A stretch of 64,000 nt of DNA from Paenibacillus sp. LS1 (GTDB lineage Bacteria; Bacillota; Bacilli; Paenibacillales; Paenibacillaceae): NCBI RefSeq assembly GCF_026013365.1, contig NZ_JAPDOE010000002.1, positions 868,001 through 932,000 on the forward strand, given 5' to 3'. A program made the position numbers and the translations under genes. The stretch's first letter is position 1. Every line of letters begins with the position of its first letter. Below the pieces are notes generated by a model that saw only the letters and a program-made list of their open reading frames with translations, was not told the DNA's origin and did not search any database. This document shows positions 26,170-35,398 of this stretch, one piece after another.

Positions 26170-27393
26170 TCAGCTGCGAGCCGTAAATTCGGATATCGCT
26201 TCACTGATCAGGTTCATGCCGAGCAGCAATTCATCGCGTCCCGGATGGCTAAAGTTCAATCGAATGTAACGTTGATCCTGTACACCTGTGGAGCATAGCG
26301 ATCCTGGAAGAAAAGAAACTCCTTTGGGCAGAGCCGCCTTGAGCAGAGCACCACTGTCCAATCCTTCCGGCAACTGTACCCACAGATACATACCGCCCTC
26401 AGGGATGTTGTACTGACACCCTTTCCAGCCTGGTCTCTTCAACAGTTCAAGCATCAGTTTGAGTCTTGTCTTATACTCCCTATTCAGCATGGACAGGTGA
26501 TCACTCCATCGAAAAGGGGAATGGGCGAGCAGTTGATACAACAGCCGCTGATTCATCGGACTGGACTGACCATCTGCAATCCGTTTAACTGAAGCCATGG
26601 CCTGAATCAGCGCAGGATGTCCAGCAGCCCATCCAGTCCGAAGAGCGGGCGCTACCGTTTTGCTAAACGAACCGATGTAGAGAACATGTCCACCCTGGTC
26701 GGCAGTATCCAGTGCAAAGAGTGAAGGATATTTACGATAGAATTCCGCTGGCTCAAGACCATCGAAATGAAGCTCTCCATAAGAATCATCTTCCACAAGC
26801 AGTACACCATAGCGCGAACACAGCTCAAGGACAGCCTCCCGCCGCTCCATACTCCACAAAGCACCGGTTGGATTCGAGAAGCTGGGTGCGGCAAAAAGCA
26901 GCTTCGGTCTCACCTGCTGCATGTGCTGCTCCAAAAGGTCTGGCAGTATGCCGTCCCGATCACCCATCACGGGCACAATCTTGGCTCCTTGCATCTCCAG
27001 AACCTCAAGGCAACCTGGAGATGTAGGATGTTCAACCAGTACAGAGTCCCCTGGCTCAAGTAATAGACGCATCACCAGATCGATGGCCTGCTGCGTACCA
27101 GTCGTCAACAGAATCTGCTCGGGTACCGTTCGTATGCCTTTGCGTGCATTCCAGTCTTTGTTCAACCACTCTCTTAAGGGTGTGTAGCCTGCTGGCTCTC
27201 CATATTGCAATGCGGAGGGGCCTGAACTAAAGACAGACACCGCTGCTTCTTCCAGCAATTTGAAAGGAAATAACTCCTCCGCAGGCAATTCCTCTGCCAG
27301 AGAAATGAAATAATCCCTGCCAGACATCTCACGTATGTCCCTCAGCGGTGATGACAAAAGCCTGTTGGTACGGGAAGCAAAGAAATATTTCAT
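26170..27393 (-). CDS. PLP-dependent aminotransferase (fold type I)
   Basis: A 407-residue cytosolic enzyme. The PLP lysine is in YIGSFSKTVAPALRTGW. Upstream motifs are TTGTQQAIDLVMRLL, PSFSNPTG and EDDSYGEL. The pattern matches the MocR/2-aminoadipate group, but there is no N-terminal GntR helix-turn-helix, so it is a plain enzyme. The substrate cannot be told. The ATG is preceded by GGGGATCGGATCG. Confidence 0.88.
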   Translation of the reverse strand: MKYFFASRTNRLLSSPLRDIREMSGRDYFISLAEELPAEELFPFKLLEEAAVSVFSSGPSALQYGEPAGYTPLREWLNKDWNARKGIRTVPEQILLTTGTQQAIDLVMRLLLEPGDSVLVEHPTSPGCLEVLEMQGAKIVPVMGDRDGILPDLLEQHMQQVRPKLLFAAPSFSNPTGALWSMERREAVLELCSRYGVLLVEDDSYGELHFDGLEPAEFYRKYPSLFALDTADQGGHVLYIGSFSKTVAPALRTGWAAGHPALIQAMASVKRIADGQSSPMNQRLLYQLLAHSPFRWSDHLSMLNREYKTRLKLMLELLKRPGWKGCQYNIPEGGMYLWVQLPEGLDSGALLKAALPKGVSFLPGSLCSTGVQDQRYIRLNFSHPGRDELLLGMNLISEAISEFTARS

Positions 27394-27528
27394 CGATCCG
27401 ATCCCCTTTCATCCCTATCGAAACTGAACTCGTAGTTCGCAGCCCTACAACCTATTCCTGCTCGCCATCGAATATGACCGGATGTGCACCTGACCTGTTA
27501 TGAGGATGGGAAGAACAAGCCTGTCTTG

Positions 27529-28185
27529 TCAGGATACCGTCTTCGTCTGCCTTGCATGCAAGGCATAACGTTCAATGGCCTGTGCTCTGCTGCTTACTTC
27601 CAGCTTCACGTATATTTTACGCAAATAATTATCAATCGAGCGCCTGCTAACGTTGATCTCACTCGCTATTTTATCATAGGTTACACCCTGAACAATTCTT
27701 TCCATGATAAAAGTTTCGGTTTCGGTTAATTCAATGATACGTTCTTCGGTTGGAGACTCCACGGGTTGCGCCCACTCCGCACTATTTAACCACGATAATG
27801 GAATGGATACATGGCCCTCACGTAACCCCGAGATCAGATGAATCAGCTGGCTAGGGGAAGCCTGTTTGGATAGCATGCCGCTTGCACCAAGACTCATCAG
27901 ATGACGAAACAGCTTCACATTGTCTTCATCTGTCAAAATGATGATGTGACTGTGTGCTGACAGATTCTTCATCTGGGCAATATATTGATCTGCCTGGCCC
28001 TCTGGAAGTCGATAATCCATGAGAATCAGATCAGGCTGGTGAATGTTCACCAGATCGAGCCCTTCTGTTCCGGTCGAAGTCATGCCACGTACCGTCAGAT
28101 CCTGCTGCTCTTCCAAAATCAATTTTGTACCGAGCATGCTGGTGGGGTGGATATCTACGATGACCACCTGCCATACTTTTTTCAT
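27529..28185 (-). CDS. ComA/NarL-type response regulator, orphan
   Basis: A 218-residue regulator. The receiver domain (1-120) has the phospho-acceptor Asp in LILMDYRLP, a Thr in IIILTDED and the Lys in MLSKQAS. The acidic pair at the start reads VDIHP instead of DD. A LuxR-type helix-turn-helix fills 150-210 (VTYDKIASEINVSRRSIDNYLRKIYVKL). The N-terminal pattern (HP..MLGTKLILE) is like ComA. No histidine kinase is nearby, so its partner is elsewhere or it works unphosphorylated. The start is ATG 28185 with GGGGGAACAACA upstream. Confidence 0.87.
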   Translation of the reverse strand: MKKVWQVVIVDIHPTSMLGTKLILEEQQDLTVRGMTSTGTEGLDLVNIHQPDLILMDYRLPEGQADQYIAQMKNLSAHSHIIILTDEDNVKLFRHLMSLGASGMLSKQASPSQLIHLISGLREGHVSIPLSWLNSAEWAQPVESPTEERIIELTETETFIMERIVQGVTYDKIASEINVSRRSIDNYLRKIYVKLEVSSRAQAIERYALHARQTKTVS

Positions 28186-28548
28186 TGTTGTTCCCCCTGT
28201 TATGTATTGGACAAATAACTTCTACCTTCTGCCATGATGATTCCATCGTCTATGCGACAGTCCGAGTATAGAAGAAGCATAGGTCGGATTATGTCGAAAA
28301 ACAGAAAAACACAGGATATAGCTGTAAAAAAAGCTCTATTTTCACTGTATTTTGTTATAAAAACACCATGACGTTCCTCTTTCCATGCCCGGAAAGGTCA
28401 AAATATAGTATAAATTTCCTGCATTTCTATCTAAAAAAGTCGAAAAACCTGCCCAAAGTTCCTACTTATTGCATCTATAAGAAATTGTATCCTAGGACTT
28501 CCTTCCGATGCAATCTCTTTTTACTCTATTAAGTAAAGAATTTCATTT
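28186..28548. other. Intergenic region between the ComA-like gene and the coiled-coil gene
   Basis: AT-rich. It must hold the regulator's promoter on the minus strand. No hairpin with a T tract, repeat or small gene with a ribosome site was recognised. Confidence 0.35.
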
Positions 28549-28577
28549 TTGCGTAATCAATAGGGGCATGATAGAAT
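28549..28577 (+). promoter_or_regulatory. Promoter of the coiled-coil / glycosidase operon
   Basis: -35 TTGCGT (28549-28554), 17-bp spacer, -10 TAGAAT (28572-28577), 48 bases before the start codon. Confidence 0.6.
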
Positions 28578-28624
28578 GAGGACTGGAAAAATTTTTGTAC
28601 CTATAAATGACCAGGAGTGATGAT

Positions 28625-29035
28625 ATGAAACCATCTGCCCCGCCCTCTGACATCCATCACACCCGGAGCGCCAAAGGCAAGGCCGGATCTTCAATCAAGC
28701 TGTTTCTGGTAATGTGGATTGTTCTCATTGCACTAGGAGTCGTTGGAACCTACTATTATAGTAACCATCTCCAGCAACAGATGATTAACCAGCTTCAGGC
28801 CCATAATCAGCAGCAGATTGCAGCGCTAAAAACCGACTACGAAAAGCAGCTAACAACGATATCGAAGGAAGTAGCAGACCTGCAAGGACAGGTGCAATCC
28901 TTCAATGAATTGCTGACTTTTACCAAGGATAATGCAAGTGACAAAACGGATAACAGCAACAAACTGTATACCCAGCTGAGCGAAGTCAAAAAACAACTGG
29001 AGACACTCCAGAAAAAGATGGACCTGCTCAAATGA
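28625..29035 (+). CDS. Membrane-anchored coiled-coil protein
   Basis: A 136-residue protein with a cytosolic basic N-terminus (about 25 residues) and one membrane helix (IKLFLVMWIVLIALGVVGTYY). The rest is a coiled coil of heptads (LQQQMINQLQAHNQQQIAAL ... LSEVKKQLETLQKKMDLL). I do not recognise a family. ATG 28625 follows CAGGAGTGATGAT. It overlaps the glycosidase gene by four bases, so the two products probably act together at the cell surface. Confidence 0.75.
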   Translation: MKPSAPPSDIHHTRSAKGKAGSSIKLFLVMWIVLIALGVVGTYYYSNHLQQQMINQLQAHNQQQIAALKTDYEKQLTTISKEVADLQGQVQSFNELLTFTKDNASDKTDNSNKLYTQLSEVKKQLETLQKKMDLLK

Positions 29036-30096
29036 TTACACCCGTCAAACAGGTTAATCGTTTTTTTATGCTTGCACTCGCTCCTTTTGTTGGATTGATA
29101 TTATGCCTGCTGCTGCTTCGTCCTCCACTTGAACCCGGAGGTTTGATTCCTGCCGAACTGTCAGAGGACACGATTACACCCCGGACCCAAGCAATTAGCC
29201 AAGAGCTTGCCGGGGCAAAAGACACTGCTGTCCAAACTTCTTCTTCTATTAAAAGAACAACGCAGCTCTATAATAAAACAACAAGTACGATGTCTACACT
29301 TGTGCAGAAGGCTACTGCTCAGGCGGATCGCCCAGAAACCATTTATAACAAGCGTATCTCATCCAAGCTGGGCGTTCCATTTGAACGGGTAGACAGTGAC
29401 CGATTAACAATTGAAATGTACAGAGTGAATCCTGGCAGCTATAAGGGCTATGCCATGAAGATTAAGCTTAAAGATCCTACGGCCATGCAGATGGCTCTGG
29501 ACAGCGAACCTGGACGGTCTGAGACGACCATGCAGGCTGTAAAGCGTAACGGTGCAATTGCCGGGATCAACGCAGGCGGATTTGCTGATAGTGGTGGCAA
29601 AAGGTATCCTCTCAGCACAACCGTCATGGACGGGAAATACGTGAATGGTTTTCAGGCCAGTTTCAAAGATCTGTTCTTTGTAGGACTTAACGATGCCGGC
29701 AAGCTGGTCGGAGGCAAGTTCTTCGACAAAAACTCCCTGGATCGCCTGCAACCGCAATTTGGAGCTACGTTTGTGCCTGTGCTACTACAGAACGGGCGTA
29801 AAACCGCGATTCCCGCCAAATGGAAGGTATCCCCCAAACGAGCACCACGTACGGTCATTGGCAATTATAAAGACGATCAGTTATTAATCATTGTGGTCGA
29901 TGGGTATAATGAGGGCGGAAGTTCCGGTGCTACCCTTGAAGAGTTACAAGGACGGTTGTACAAGCTCGGGGTCATCGACGCCTATAATCTGGATGGCGGT
30001 GGATCTTCCTCGCTTATTCTGAATAATCGGGTTGTGAATAACCCCTCAGATGGCAGCCTCAGACCGGTGCCCACACACTTTTTATTTTACAAATAA
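29032..30096 (+). CDS. Phosphodiester glycosidase (NAGPA-like) family protein
   Basis: A 354-residue protein with an N-terminal membrane anchor (FFMLALAPFVGLILCLLLL) and an extracellular domain. From about residue 120 this matches the NAGPA/phosphodiester glycosidase family: GAIAGINAGGF, PRTVIGNYKDDQLLIIVVDGY and YNLDGGGSSSLILNNRVVN. Family enzymes remove sugars linked through phosphodiesters, so teichoic acid or other wall sugars are plausible targets. ATGA coupling with the coiled-coil gene places both in one operon. Confidence 0.88.
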   Translation: MITPVKQVNRFFMLALAPFVGLILCLLLLRPPLEPGGLIPAELSEDTITPRTQAISQELAGAKDTAVQTSSSIKRTTQLYNKTTSTMSTLVQKATAQADRPETIYNKRISSKLGVPFERVDSDRLTIEMYRVNPGSYKGYAMKIKLKDPTAMQMALDSEPGRSETTMQAVKRNGAIAGINAGGFADSGGKRYPLSTTVMDGKYVNGFQASFKDLFFVGLNDAGKLVGGKFFDKNSLDRLQPQFGATFVPVLLQNGRKTAIPAKWKVSPKRAPRTVIGNYKDDQLLIIVVDGYNEGGSSGATLEELQGRLYKLGVIDAYNLDGGGSSSLILNNRVVNNPSDGSLRPVPTHFLFYK

Positions 30097-30172
30097 TAGG
30101 GTGAAGCATTTCTTTTCTACCTATAATGGTTATAATAGAAGAAAATGAGCTTGTGCAGGAGGTGCGAAGGGT

Positions 30173-30277
30173 ATGTCGTTTTCACTGACATTCTGGATTA
30201 TTGCAGTCGTATTGACTCTCTTCATTACAGGCATTCTCACTTCATCCTACAACAATGACAAAACAAAAGGTCTGTAA
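30173..30277 (+). CDS. 34-residue single-span membrane peptide
   Basis: The frame starts at ATG 30173 with AGGAGG about 9 bases upstream, reads MSFSLTFWIIAVVLTLFITG then ILTSSYNNDKTKGL, and stops with TAA at 30275. A 20-residue hydrophobic helix is followed by a polar basic tail. TATAAT boxes at 30122 and 30131 suggest its own promoter, and a strong terminator follows at once, so it is probably real. Function unknown; small proteins of this shape often modulate membrane enzymes. Confidence 0.7.
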   Translation: MSFSLTFWIIAVVLTLFITGILTSSYNNDKTKGL

Positions 30278-30283
30278 AGGCCA

Positions 30284-30309
30284 AGCCTCTCTCCCGAGAG
30301 GCTTTTTTT
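30284..30309 (+). terminator. Terminator of the 34-residue peptide gene
   Basis: AGCCTCTC (30284-30291), loop TCCC, GAGAGGCT (30296-30303), then a run of T to 30309. Confidence 0.9.
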
Positions 30310-30330
30310 AATGCTTCACCCTCGAATAGC

Positions 30331-30380
30331 AAGAGACAAGGCTTAAAAGAATGATACAATTCTTCTAAGCCTTGTCTCTT
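30331..30380 (-). terminator. Long hairpin ending the sugar operon and its lacI gene
   Basis: AAGAGACAAGGCTTA (30331-30345) pairs perfectly with TAAGCCTTGTCTCTT (30366-30380), and AAGAA/TTCTT extends it to about 20 bp. There is no T tract outside the stem, so it may also stabilise the transcript end. Confidence 0.65.
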
Positions 30381-30392
30381 GGTGTACCGGGA

Positions 30393-31409
30393 TCAATAGC
30401 TAACCGCCCGATCATTCCGTATGGATATCACAGAATCAGAATGAATAGGTCCACTCACCGACCCACCTTCAACCAATGTTACGTAAATTCGTTCATGGTC
30501 GACGGGTTCGCCAGCGATAATTTTGATTAATTGTTCGGCAGCGAGTGATCCCCACTTGCGTTTGGAATAATCAATGCTTGCCAATCTCGGCTGTACGTAT
30601 TTGCTCAGTTCAATATTGTCGAATCCGATGACATCAATCTCCTGCCCAACACCAAGTACACTTTCCGCCAGACGATCACACAGGCCAATGGCCATCTCAT
30701 CATTGAGGCAGAATACCGCTGCGGGTCCATCATACACCTGTACAATCTGATCTGCGGCTCGTTCTCCACCACTCTTCTCAAAATCTCCCGTGATCTCAAT
30801 CCATTCCACATCGGCTTCACGTTCAGCGACCTGTCTTACGGCCTTCAACCGCTGCACAGAGTCAAACGAACCTTCCGGTCCCGTCACCACGTAGATCTTC
30901 TTGTGTCCCTGTTCAATCAGATGCTCCATCGCAAGTGTAGCCCCGGCTTTGTTGTCCAGCAGAACCTGATTAATGTTGGGATGATCCATCTCACGGTCCA
31001 ATACAACGATTTTGTGCCCTCGATCGGCATACTGCATCAGTTCCTCACTCGCAAACGTATGATCCAGAATGATCGCACCATCAATCATCCGTTCTGGAAG
31101 CATACGATGGGATTGTTTGCCGCTGCACACGATCAGGTCATAACCTTGAGCATTACATACAGCTTTCATGCCACTCAGCAAATCTCCATATACATCTCCG
31201 CTAAAATCGGTCAAGAATACACCCAGAATTTTGGATTCCCTTTTCTTCAGTGTTCTTGCAGCGGCATTGGGAACATAGTTCAGCTCTTTGGCAATGGCCA
31301 AAATTTTGGAACTCGTCTCATCGGTCACTTTGTTGCTGCCATTCAGCGCATATGACACAGTAGAGATGGAAACTCCCGCCTGTTTGGCGATATCCTTGAT
31401 ACTGACCAC
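30393..31409 (-). CDS. LacI-family regulator of the sugar operon
   Basis: A 338-residue regulator. The helix-turn-helix is SIKDIAKQAGVSISTVSYALNGS, then the hinge NYVPNAAARTL and a sugar-binding domain with GAIILDHTF and IDVIGFDNIELSKYV. GTG 31409 was chosen because GGGGAG lies 8 bases upstream; an in-frame start at 31478 would abut the bglX stop without a ribosome site. It follows bglX by 77 bases on the same strand and may share its transcript. It is the likely reader of the palindromes at 38157 and 38234. Confidence 0.88.
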   Translation of the reverse strand: MVSIKDIAKQAGVSISTVSYALNGSNKVTDETSSKILAIAKELNYVPNAAARTLKKRESKILGVFLTDFSGDVYGDLLSGMKAVCNAQGYDLIVCSGKQSHRMLPERMIDGAIILDHTFASEELMQYADRGHKIVVLDREMDHPNINQVLLDNKAGATLAMEHLIEQGHKKIYVVTGPEGSFDSVQRLKAVRQVAEREADVEWIEITGDFEKSGGERAADQIVQVYDGPAAVFCLNDEMAIGLCDRLAESVLGVGQEIDVIGFDNIELSKYVQPRLASIDYSKRKWGSLAAEQLIKIIAGEPVDHERIYVTLVEGGSVSGPIHSDSVISIRNDRAVSY

Positions 31410-31486
31410 ATTCTTCGCTCCCCTGTTATGTTTATCAGGCCTTCCATAACGAAAGGCCTGACACATTACTATTTCCATCCCCCGGA

Positions 31487-33652
31487 TTAAACGAGTCTGA
31501 ATGATTTCTTCTGGGTATCTCGACTGTTTGCACCAACAAGAACATGGAACTCGCCTTTATCACTGCGATGACTTAAGTCCGAATGGTGATAACGAAGCTG
31601 TTCTTCATTTAATGTAAATGTGGCTGTACCCGTCTCGCCTGGCGCAAGTGCAAGTTTCACATATCCTTTTAACTCACGCATCGGACGAACCACTTCACCC
31701 GTTACATCACGAACATACAACTGAACCGTCTCCACACCTGCACGCTCACCCGTGTTTGTTACACGTACCTGGATGCTCAGGGACTCATCAGCAGTCAACT
31801 CATTACTTGAGACTTCAAGATCACCATAAGTGAAGGAAGTGTAAGAGAGACCATAACCGAACGGTAGCAACGGTTCATTCGGGCTGTCAATGTATTTGGA
31901 AACATAACGTTCTTCCGTCTTCTCCGGGTTCAGTGGACGGCCTGTATTGAAATGGTTGTAATAGACCGGAATCTGACCTACAGACTGCGGGAAGGACATC
32001 GTCAGACGTGCCGATGGATTCACTACACCTGTCAGAACATCTGCAATCGCTGCTCCGCCTTCACTACCCGGGAACCAGGCTTCAAGAAGGGCATCCGATT
32101 CATCAATTACACCATGCAGATCCAATGGACGTCCGTTGAAAATAACGGTAGCAATTGGTTTGCCGGCTGCTTTAAGCTGTTTGATTAATTCCAATTGGGC
32201 TTCTGGCAGACGGATATCCGTACGTGAGCCACCTTCTCCGCTCATCTCGGAGTCTTCACCCAGAGCGAGAACAATCAGATCTGCTTTGCTTGCCACTTCC
32301 AGGGCTTCGGCAATCTGCTCAGCTGTAATCGTATGAACATCACTACCTTGGGCAAATTGAACTTTCCCACCCGTCAGGCGTTCTTGTAGTGCTGTTCCCA
32401 GCTTGACCGCATCTTCCTTAACCCCTTCACAGGACCACCAACCCAGAATGTCTGGACTCTGTGCAAAAGGACCAATGAGGGCTACATTAGCTTCCGGTTG
32501 AAGTGGAAGAACATTGCCTTCATTTTTCAATAGCACAGCTGATTTGGTTGCCAGTTCATACGATACCTGACGATGCTCTTTGGAGAACACAATCTCGCGC
32601 TCACGTTCAGGATCAGCTGCACGCAGCGGATTGTCGAACAATCCCAGCTTTTCTTTCAGTTGCAGAATTCGCAGAACGGCTTCATCAATGAGTTCTTCTT
32701 CCACTTCACCGCTCTCAATCAGCTCTGGCAAATGATGTACGTAACAAGGTGTCATCATTTCCATATCTACCCCAGCCCGAATGGCACGATACGCCGCTTC
32801 ACGGTCATCTTCCGCAGCACCGTGTGCAATCATCTCGCGAATGGAAGCCCAATCCGAGATCAATACGCCATCAAAGCCCCACTCTTCACGCAAAATGCCG
32901 CGCATTAACTTCTCATTGCCACTTGCCGGAATACCGTCAACCGTATTGAACGAAGTCATGACCATTTCCACACCTGCATCCAACGCTGCTTTGTACGCTG
33001 GCAAATAGTACTCGCGCAAGTTACGCTCGGACATGTCCACCGTATTGTAATCCCGACCACCTTCAGCCGCTCCATACGCCGCAAAGTGTTTGACACAGGC
33101 AGCAAGGCGATCAGGCTCATCTTTTAAACTATCTCCTTGATATCCTCTTACGAACGCAGCTGCGAACAAGCTGTTCAGATAAGGATCTTCTCCTGTCGTC
33201 TCCATCACACGGCCCCAGCGCGGGTCACGAACCAGATCCACCATCGGTGCAAAGGTTACATGCAACCCGGATACAGCCGATTCACGTGCTGCAATTTCAG
33301 CACTTTTCTCAGCGAGTTCGGTATCCCATGAGCAACCAATCGCTAGCGGAATCGGGAAAATGGTTTTGAATCCATGTACCACGTCAGCCATGAACAATAG
33401 AGGAATACCCAGACGGCTTTTCTTCATATAAGCTTGCTGCACATCAATGATGGCCTGCGCACCGGACAACCCCAGGATCGAGCCACTGGCATCCACGGAC
33501 TGCTCCGTGATTCCCATCTCTTCCATCGGTCCAGTGATCTGACCTTCAACATTCGTTCCTTCATAAAAGTTGGCAGTCAACTGAAGAAGCTGAGCTGTTT
33601 TTTCCTCCAACGTCATCTGTTTTACCAGGTCTAGCAACTGCTCGTTATTCAT
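31487..33652 (-). CDS. bglX: Glycoside hydrolase family 3 beta-glucosidase-type enzyme
   Basis: A 721-residue enzyme without a signal peptide, so probably cytosolic. The GH3 N-terminal domain has the nucleophile Asp in DGVLISDWAS (near residue 270) and the substrate motif KHFAAYGAAEGG. A GH3 C-terminal domain (SEMSGEGGSRTDIRLP) and a fibronectin III-like end (YGLSYTSF...LHVLVGA-like) follow. It releases terminal beta-linked glucose or xylose from imported oligosaccharides. GGAGGATATTATCG precedes the ATG. It is last of the structural genes in the operon. Confidence 0.92.
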   Translation of the reverse strand: MNNEQLLDLVKQMTLEEKTAQLLQLTANFYEGTNVEGQITGPMEEMGITEQSVDASGSILGLSGAQAIIDVQQAYMKKSRLGIPLLFMADVVHGFKTIFPIPLAIGCSWDTELAEKSAEIAARESAVSGLHVTFAPMVDLVRDPRWGRVMETTGEDPYLNSLFAAAFVRGYQGDSLKDEPDRLAACVKHFAAYGAAEGGRDYNTVDMSERNLREYYLPAYKAALDAGVEMVMTSFNTVDGIPASGNEKLMRGILREEWGFDGVLISDWASIREMIAHGAAEDDREAAYRAIRAGVDMEMMTPCYVHHLPELIESGEVEEELIDEAVLRILQLKEKLGLFDNPLRAADPEREREIVFSKEHRQVSYELATKSAVLLKNEGNVLPLQPEANVALIGPFAQSPDILGWWSCEGVKEDAVKLGTALQERLTGGKVQFAQGSDVHTITAEQIAEALEVASKADLIVLALGEDSEMSGEGGSRTDIRLPEAQLELIKQLKAAGKPIATVIFNGRPLDLHGVIDESDALLEAWFPGSEGGAAIADVLTGVVNPSARLTMSFPQSVGQIPVYYNHFNTGRPLNPEKTEERYVSKYIDSPNEPLLPFGYGLSYTSFTYGDLEVSSNELTADESLSIQVRVTNTGERAGVETVQLYVRDVTGEVVRPMRELKGYVKLALAPGETGTATFTLNEEQLRYHHSDLSHRSDKGEFHVLVGANSRDTQKKSFRLV

Positions 33653-33687
33653 CGATAATATCCTCCACTACAAGTTGTTGAAATAAA

Positions 33688-33727
33688 GAACCCGGCTGCG
33701 TTCGGGGAGAGACCGCGCACCGGGTTC
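33688..33727 (-). terminator. Intercistronic hairpin between binding-protein gene and bglX
   Basis: GAACCCGG (33688-33695) pairs with CCGGGTTC (33720-33727); the minus strand then reads TTTATTTC. The position suggests partial termination or 3' protection, giving more binding protein than glucosidase. Confidence 0.65.
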
Positions 33728-33746
33728 AAAATTAATTACTGAACGA

Positions 33747-35345
33747 TTACTTAAATTCTTTGTTCAGTTCATCCAGATAAGGTTGAACCAGGGACATTTT
33801 GCTGTTTACCCATTCTTTCCAGTTCGCTTCCAGATCTCCGTTTTTGAGGATCAGGTTGGCATATTCATTCTGGTAATCGAATGAAGCTTGACTCTTAGCT
33901 TTGGAATCGTACAGGTTGACATCCCAATCGTATGTTGCAAGCGATTTGCCTTCTGTACCGAGTTTTGCTTTTTCTTCGAACAATTTCACAGCTCTATCAC
34001 GGTAATCCTTTTTGATTGCAGGGTTTACAACACTGAAGTCGTCACCCAGCAGGTAGAGACCTTCGAAACGTGCTGGATATTTATCTTCCAATACTGTTCC
34101 TTCTGGCAACAAGCTAACCAGTTCTTGGTTCTCATCATATTTCCAATCCGTTCCTTCAAAGCCCATGTTAATGAGCAACTGTCCTTCTTTTGTCGTTGAG
34201 TAGTCGATCAGATCCATGATCCGTTCGAATTTCTCGTCACTGATGTCCGGATTGAAGATCAATGCAGACCAGAAGTTAGCTTGCTCCATGTTACGGTATT
34301 TCCCGTCATCGCCCACTACGATTGCTGTGTGTACCAGCTCATCACTATCTACACCCAGATTCTTTCTCATATCGGAATCCAGACCTTGTCTGTACGAAGC
34401 TAGTCCGCCCAGACTTGTTACAGCAGCTGTACCTGTTACTTTGAAGTTGTTTTGACCTTCATTGTTTTTCCATGTGTAGAACTCAGGATTGAGCAATCCA
34501 TCTTTATACGCTTTTTGCATCAATTTCAGGCCTGTAAGTGTCTCAGGCTCCGAAGGTCCCCAGTGGAACTGGCCATCTTCACCTTTGTAGAACGGTGAGT
34601 CAGTCATGGCATGCACACTGTTCGGCATAATCATGTTTGTCATCGCATCTCCGGCATTGTAAGACAGAGGTACAAGTTTGTTACCAACTTTGCCTGGATC
34701 TTTTTCTTTCACAAGCGCAGCATATTCGTTCAATTCGGTTGTTGTATAAGCATCTTTCAGTTCAAAACCAACCGCTTCAGCCCAGTCTTTACGAAGCGCA
34801 ATGACACCAATTTGGTTCGTCAATGGGTCAGCCGGTTTGTTCTCGAAATAGATTGGTCTAGGCAGGACATATGTTCCACCCGTCAACTCTTCCAACTTGT
34901 CTCCAAGGCCCGTCAAATTGTAAGCTGCTGCCACGTTAGGCCAGCGTTCTTTCCAGTCATCCGGGAATTTGTAGAACAAGCCTTGTTCAATACTGTTCAT
35001 GGCATCGCCATGCACGTAGTTCCATACCGCTACATCCGGCAAGTCGCCAGAGTTGATCCACAGACGAAGCTTCTCGCCCCATGAATCCCAATCGATATAG
35101 TTGTAATCCCATGTTACATTAAACTTGTCTGTCCAGAATTTATGGAACTCATTATCCAAGTTCCCGTTTTTAATTTCCGTCAGGTTTGCTACGGAGATGG
35201 TGAGGTTATCTGTATAATTTCCTTCAGCATCCTTCTCGTTGCTACCTTCAGAACCACCACTGGAACAAGCTGTCACCACCAACATCAACAGACAGAGTGT
35301 GATGGCAAAAAGAGATTTAACTGACAACTTTCTGTTCGTTTCCAT
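33747..35345 (-). CDS. Sugar ABC transporter lipoprotein (extracellular binding protein)
   Basis: A 532-residue lipoprotein. The signal ends in the lipobox LVVTACSS, with the lipidated Cys at 27, followed by a Ser/Gly/Glu linker. The large type of binding protein with motifs like SGDLPDVAVWN matches LplA-like proteins that work with LplB/LplC permeases. No ATPase gene is present, as usual for this group, which shares an MsmX-type ATPase. GGGGGT precedes the ATG. Confidence 0.92.
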   Translation of the reverse strand: METNRKLSVKSLFAITLCLLMLVVTACSSGGSEGSNEKDAEGNYTDNLTISVANLTEIKNGNLDNEFHKFWTDKFNVTWDYNYIDWDSWGEKLRLWINSGDLPDVAVWNYVHGDAMNSIEQGLFYKFPDDWKERWPNVAAAYNLTGLGDKLEELTGGTYVLPRPIYFENKPADPLTNQIGVIALRKDWAEAVGFELKDAYTTTELNEYAALVKEKDPGKVGNKLVPLSYNAGDAMTNMIMPNSVHAMTDSPFYKGEDGQFHWGPSEPETLTGLKLMQKAYKDGLLNPEFYTWKNNEGQNNFKVTGTAAVTSLGGLASYRQGLDSDMRKNLGVDSDELVHTAIVVGDDGKYRNMEQANFWSALIFNPDISDEKFERIMDLIDYSTTKEGQLLINMGFEGTDWKYDENQELVSLLPEGTVLEDKYPARFEGLYLLGDDFSVVNPAIKKDYRDRAVKLFEEKAKLGTEGKSLATYDWDVNLYDSKAKSQASFDYQNEYANLILKNGDLEANWKEWVNSKMSLVQPYLDELNKEFK

Positions 35346-35398
35346 GCTTTTACCCCCATGTTTTTAGTCGAATTTGTAGTCCAAATCCTATGTGTATA

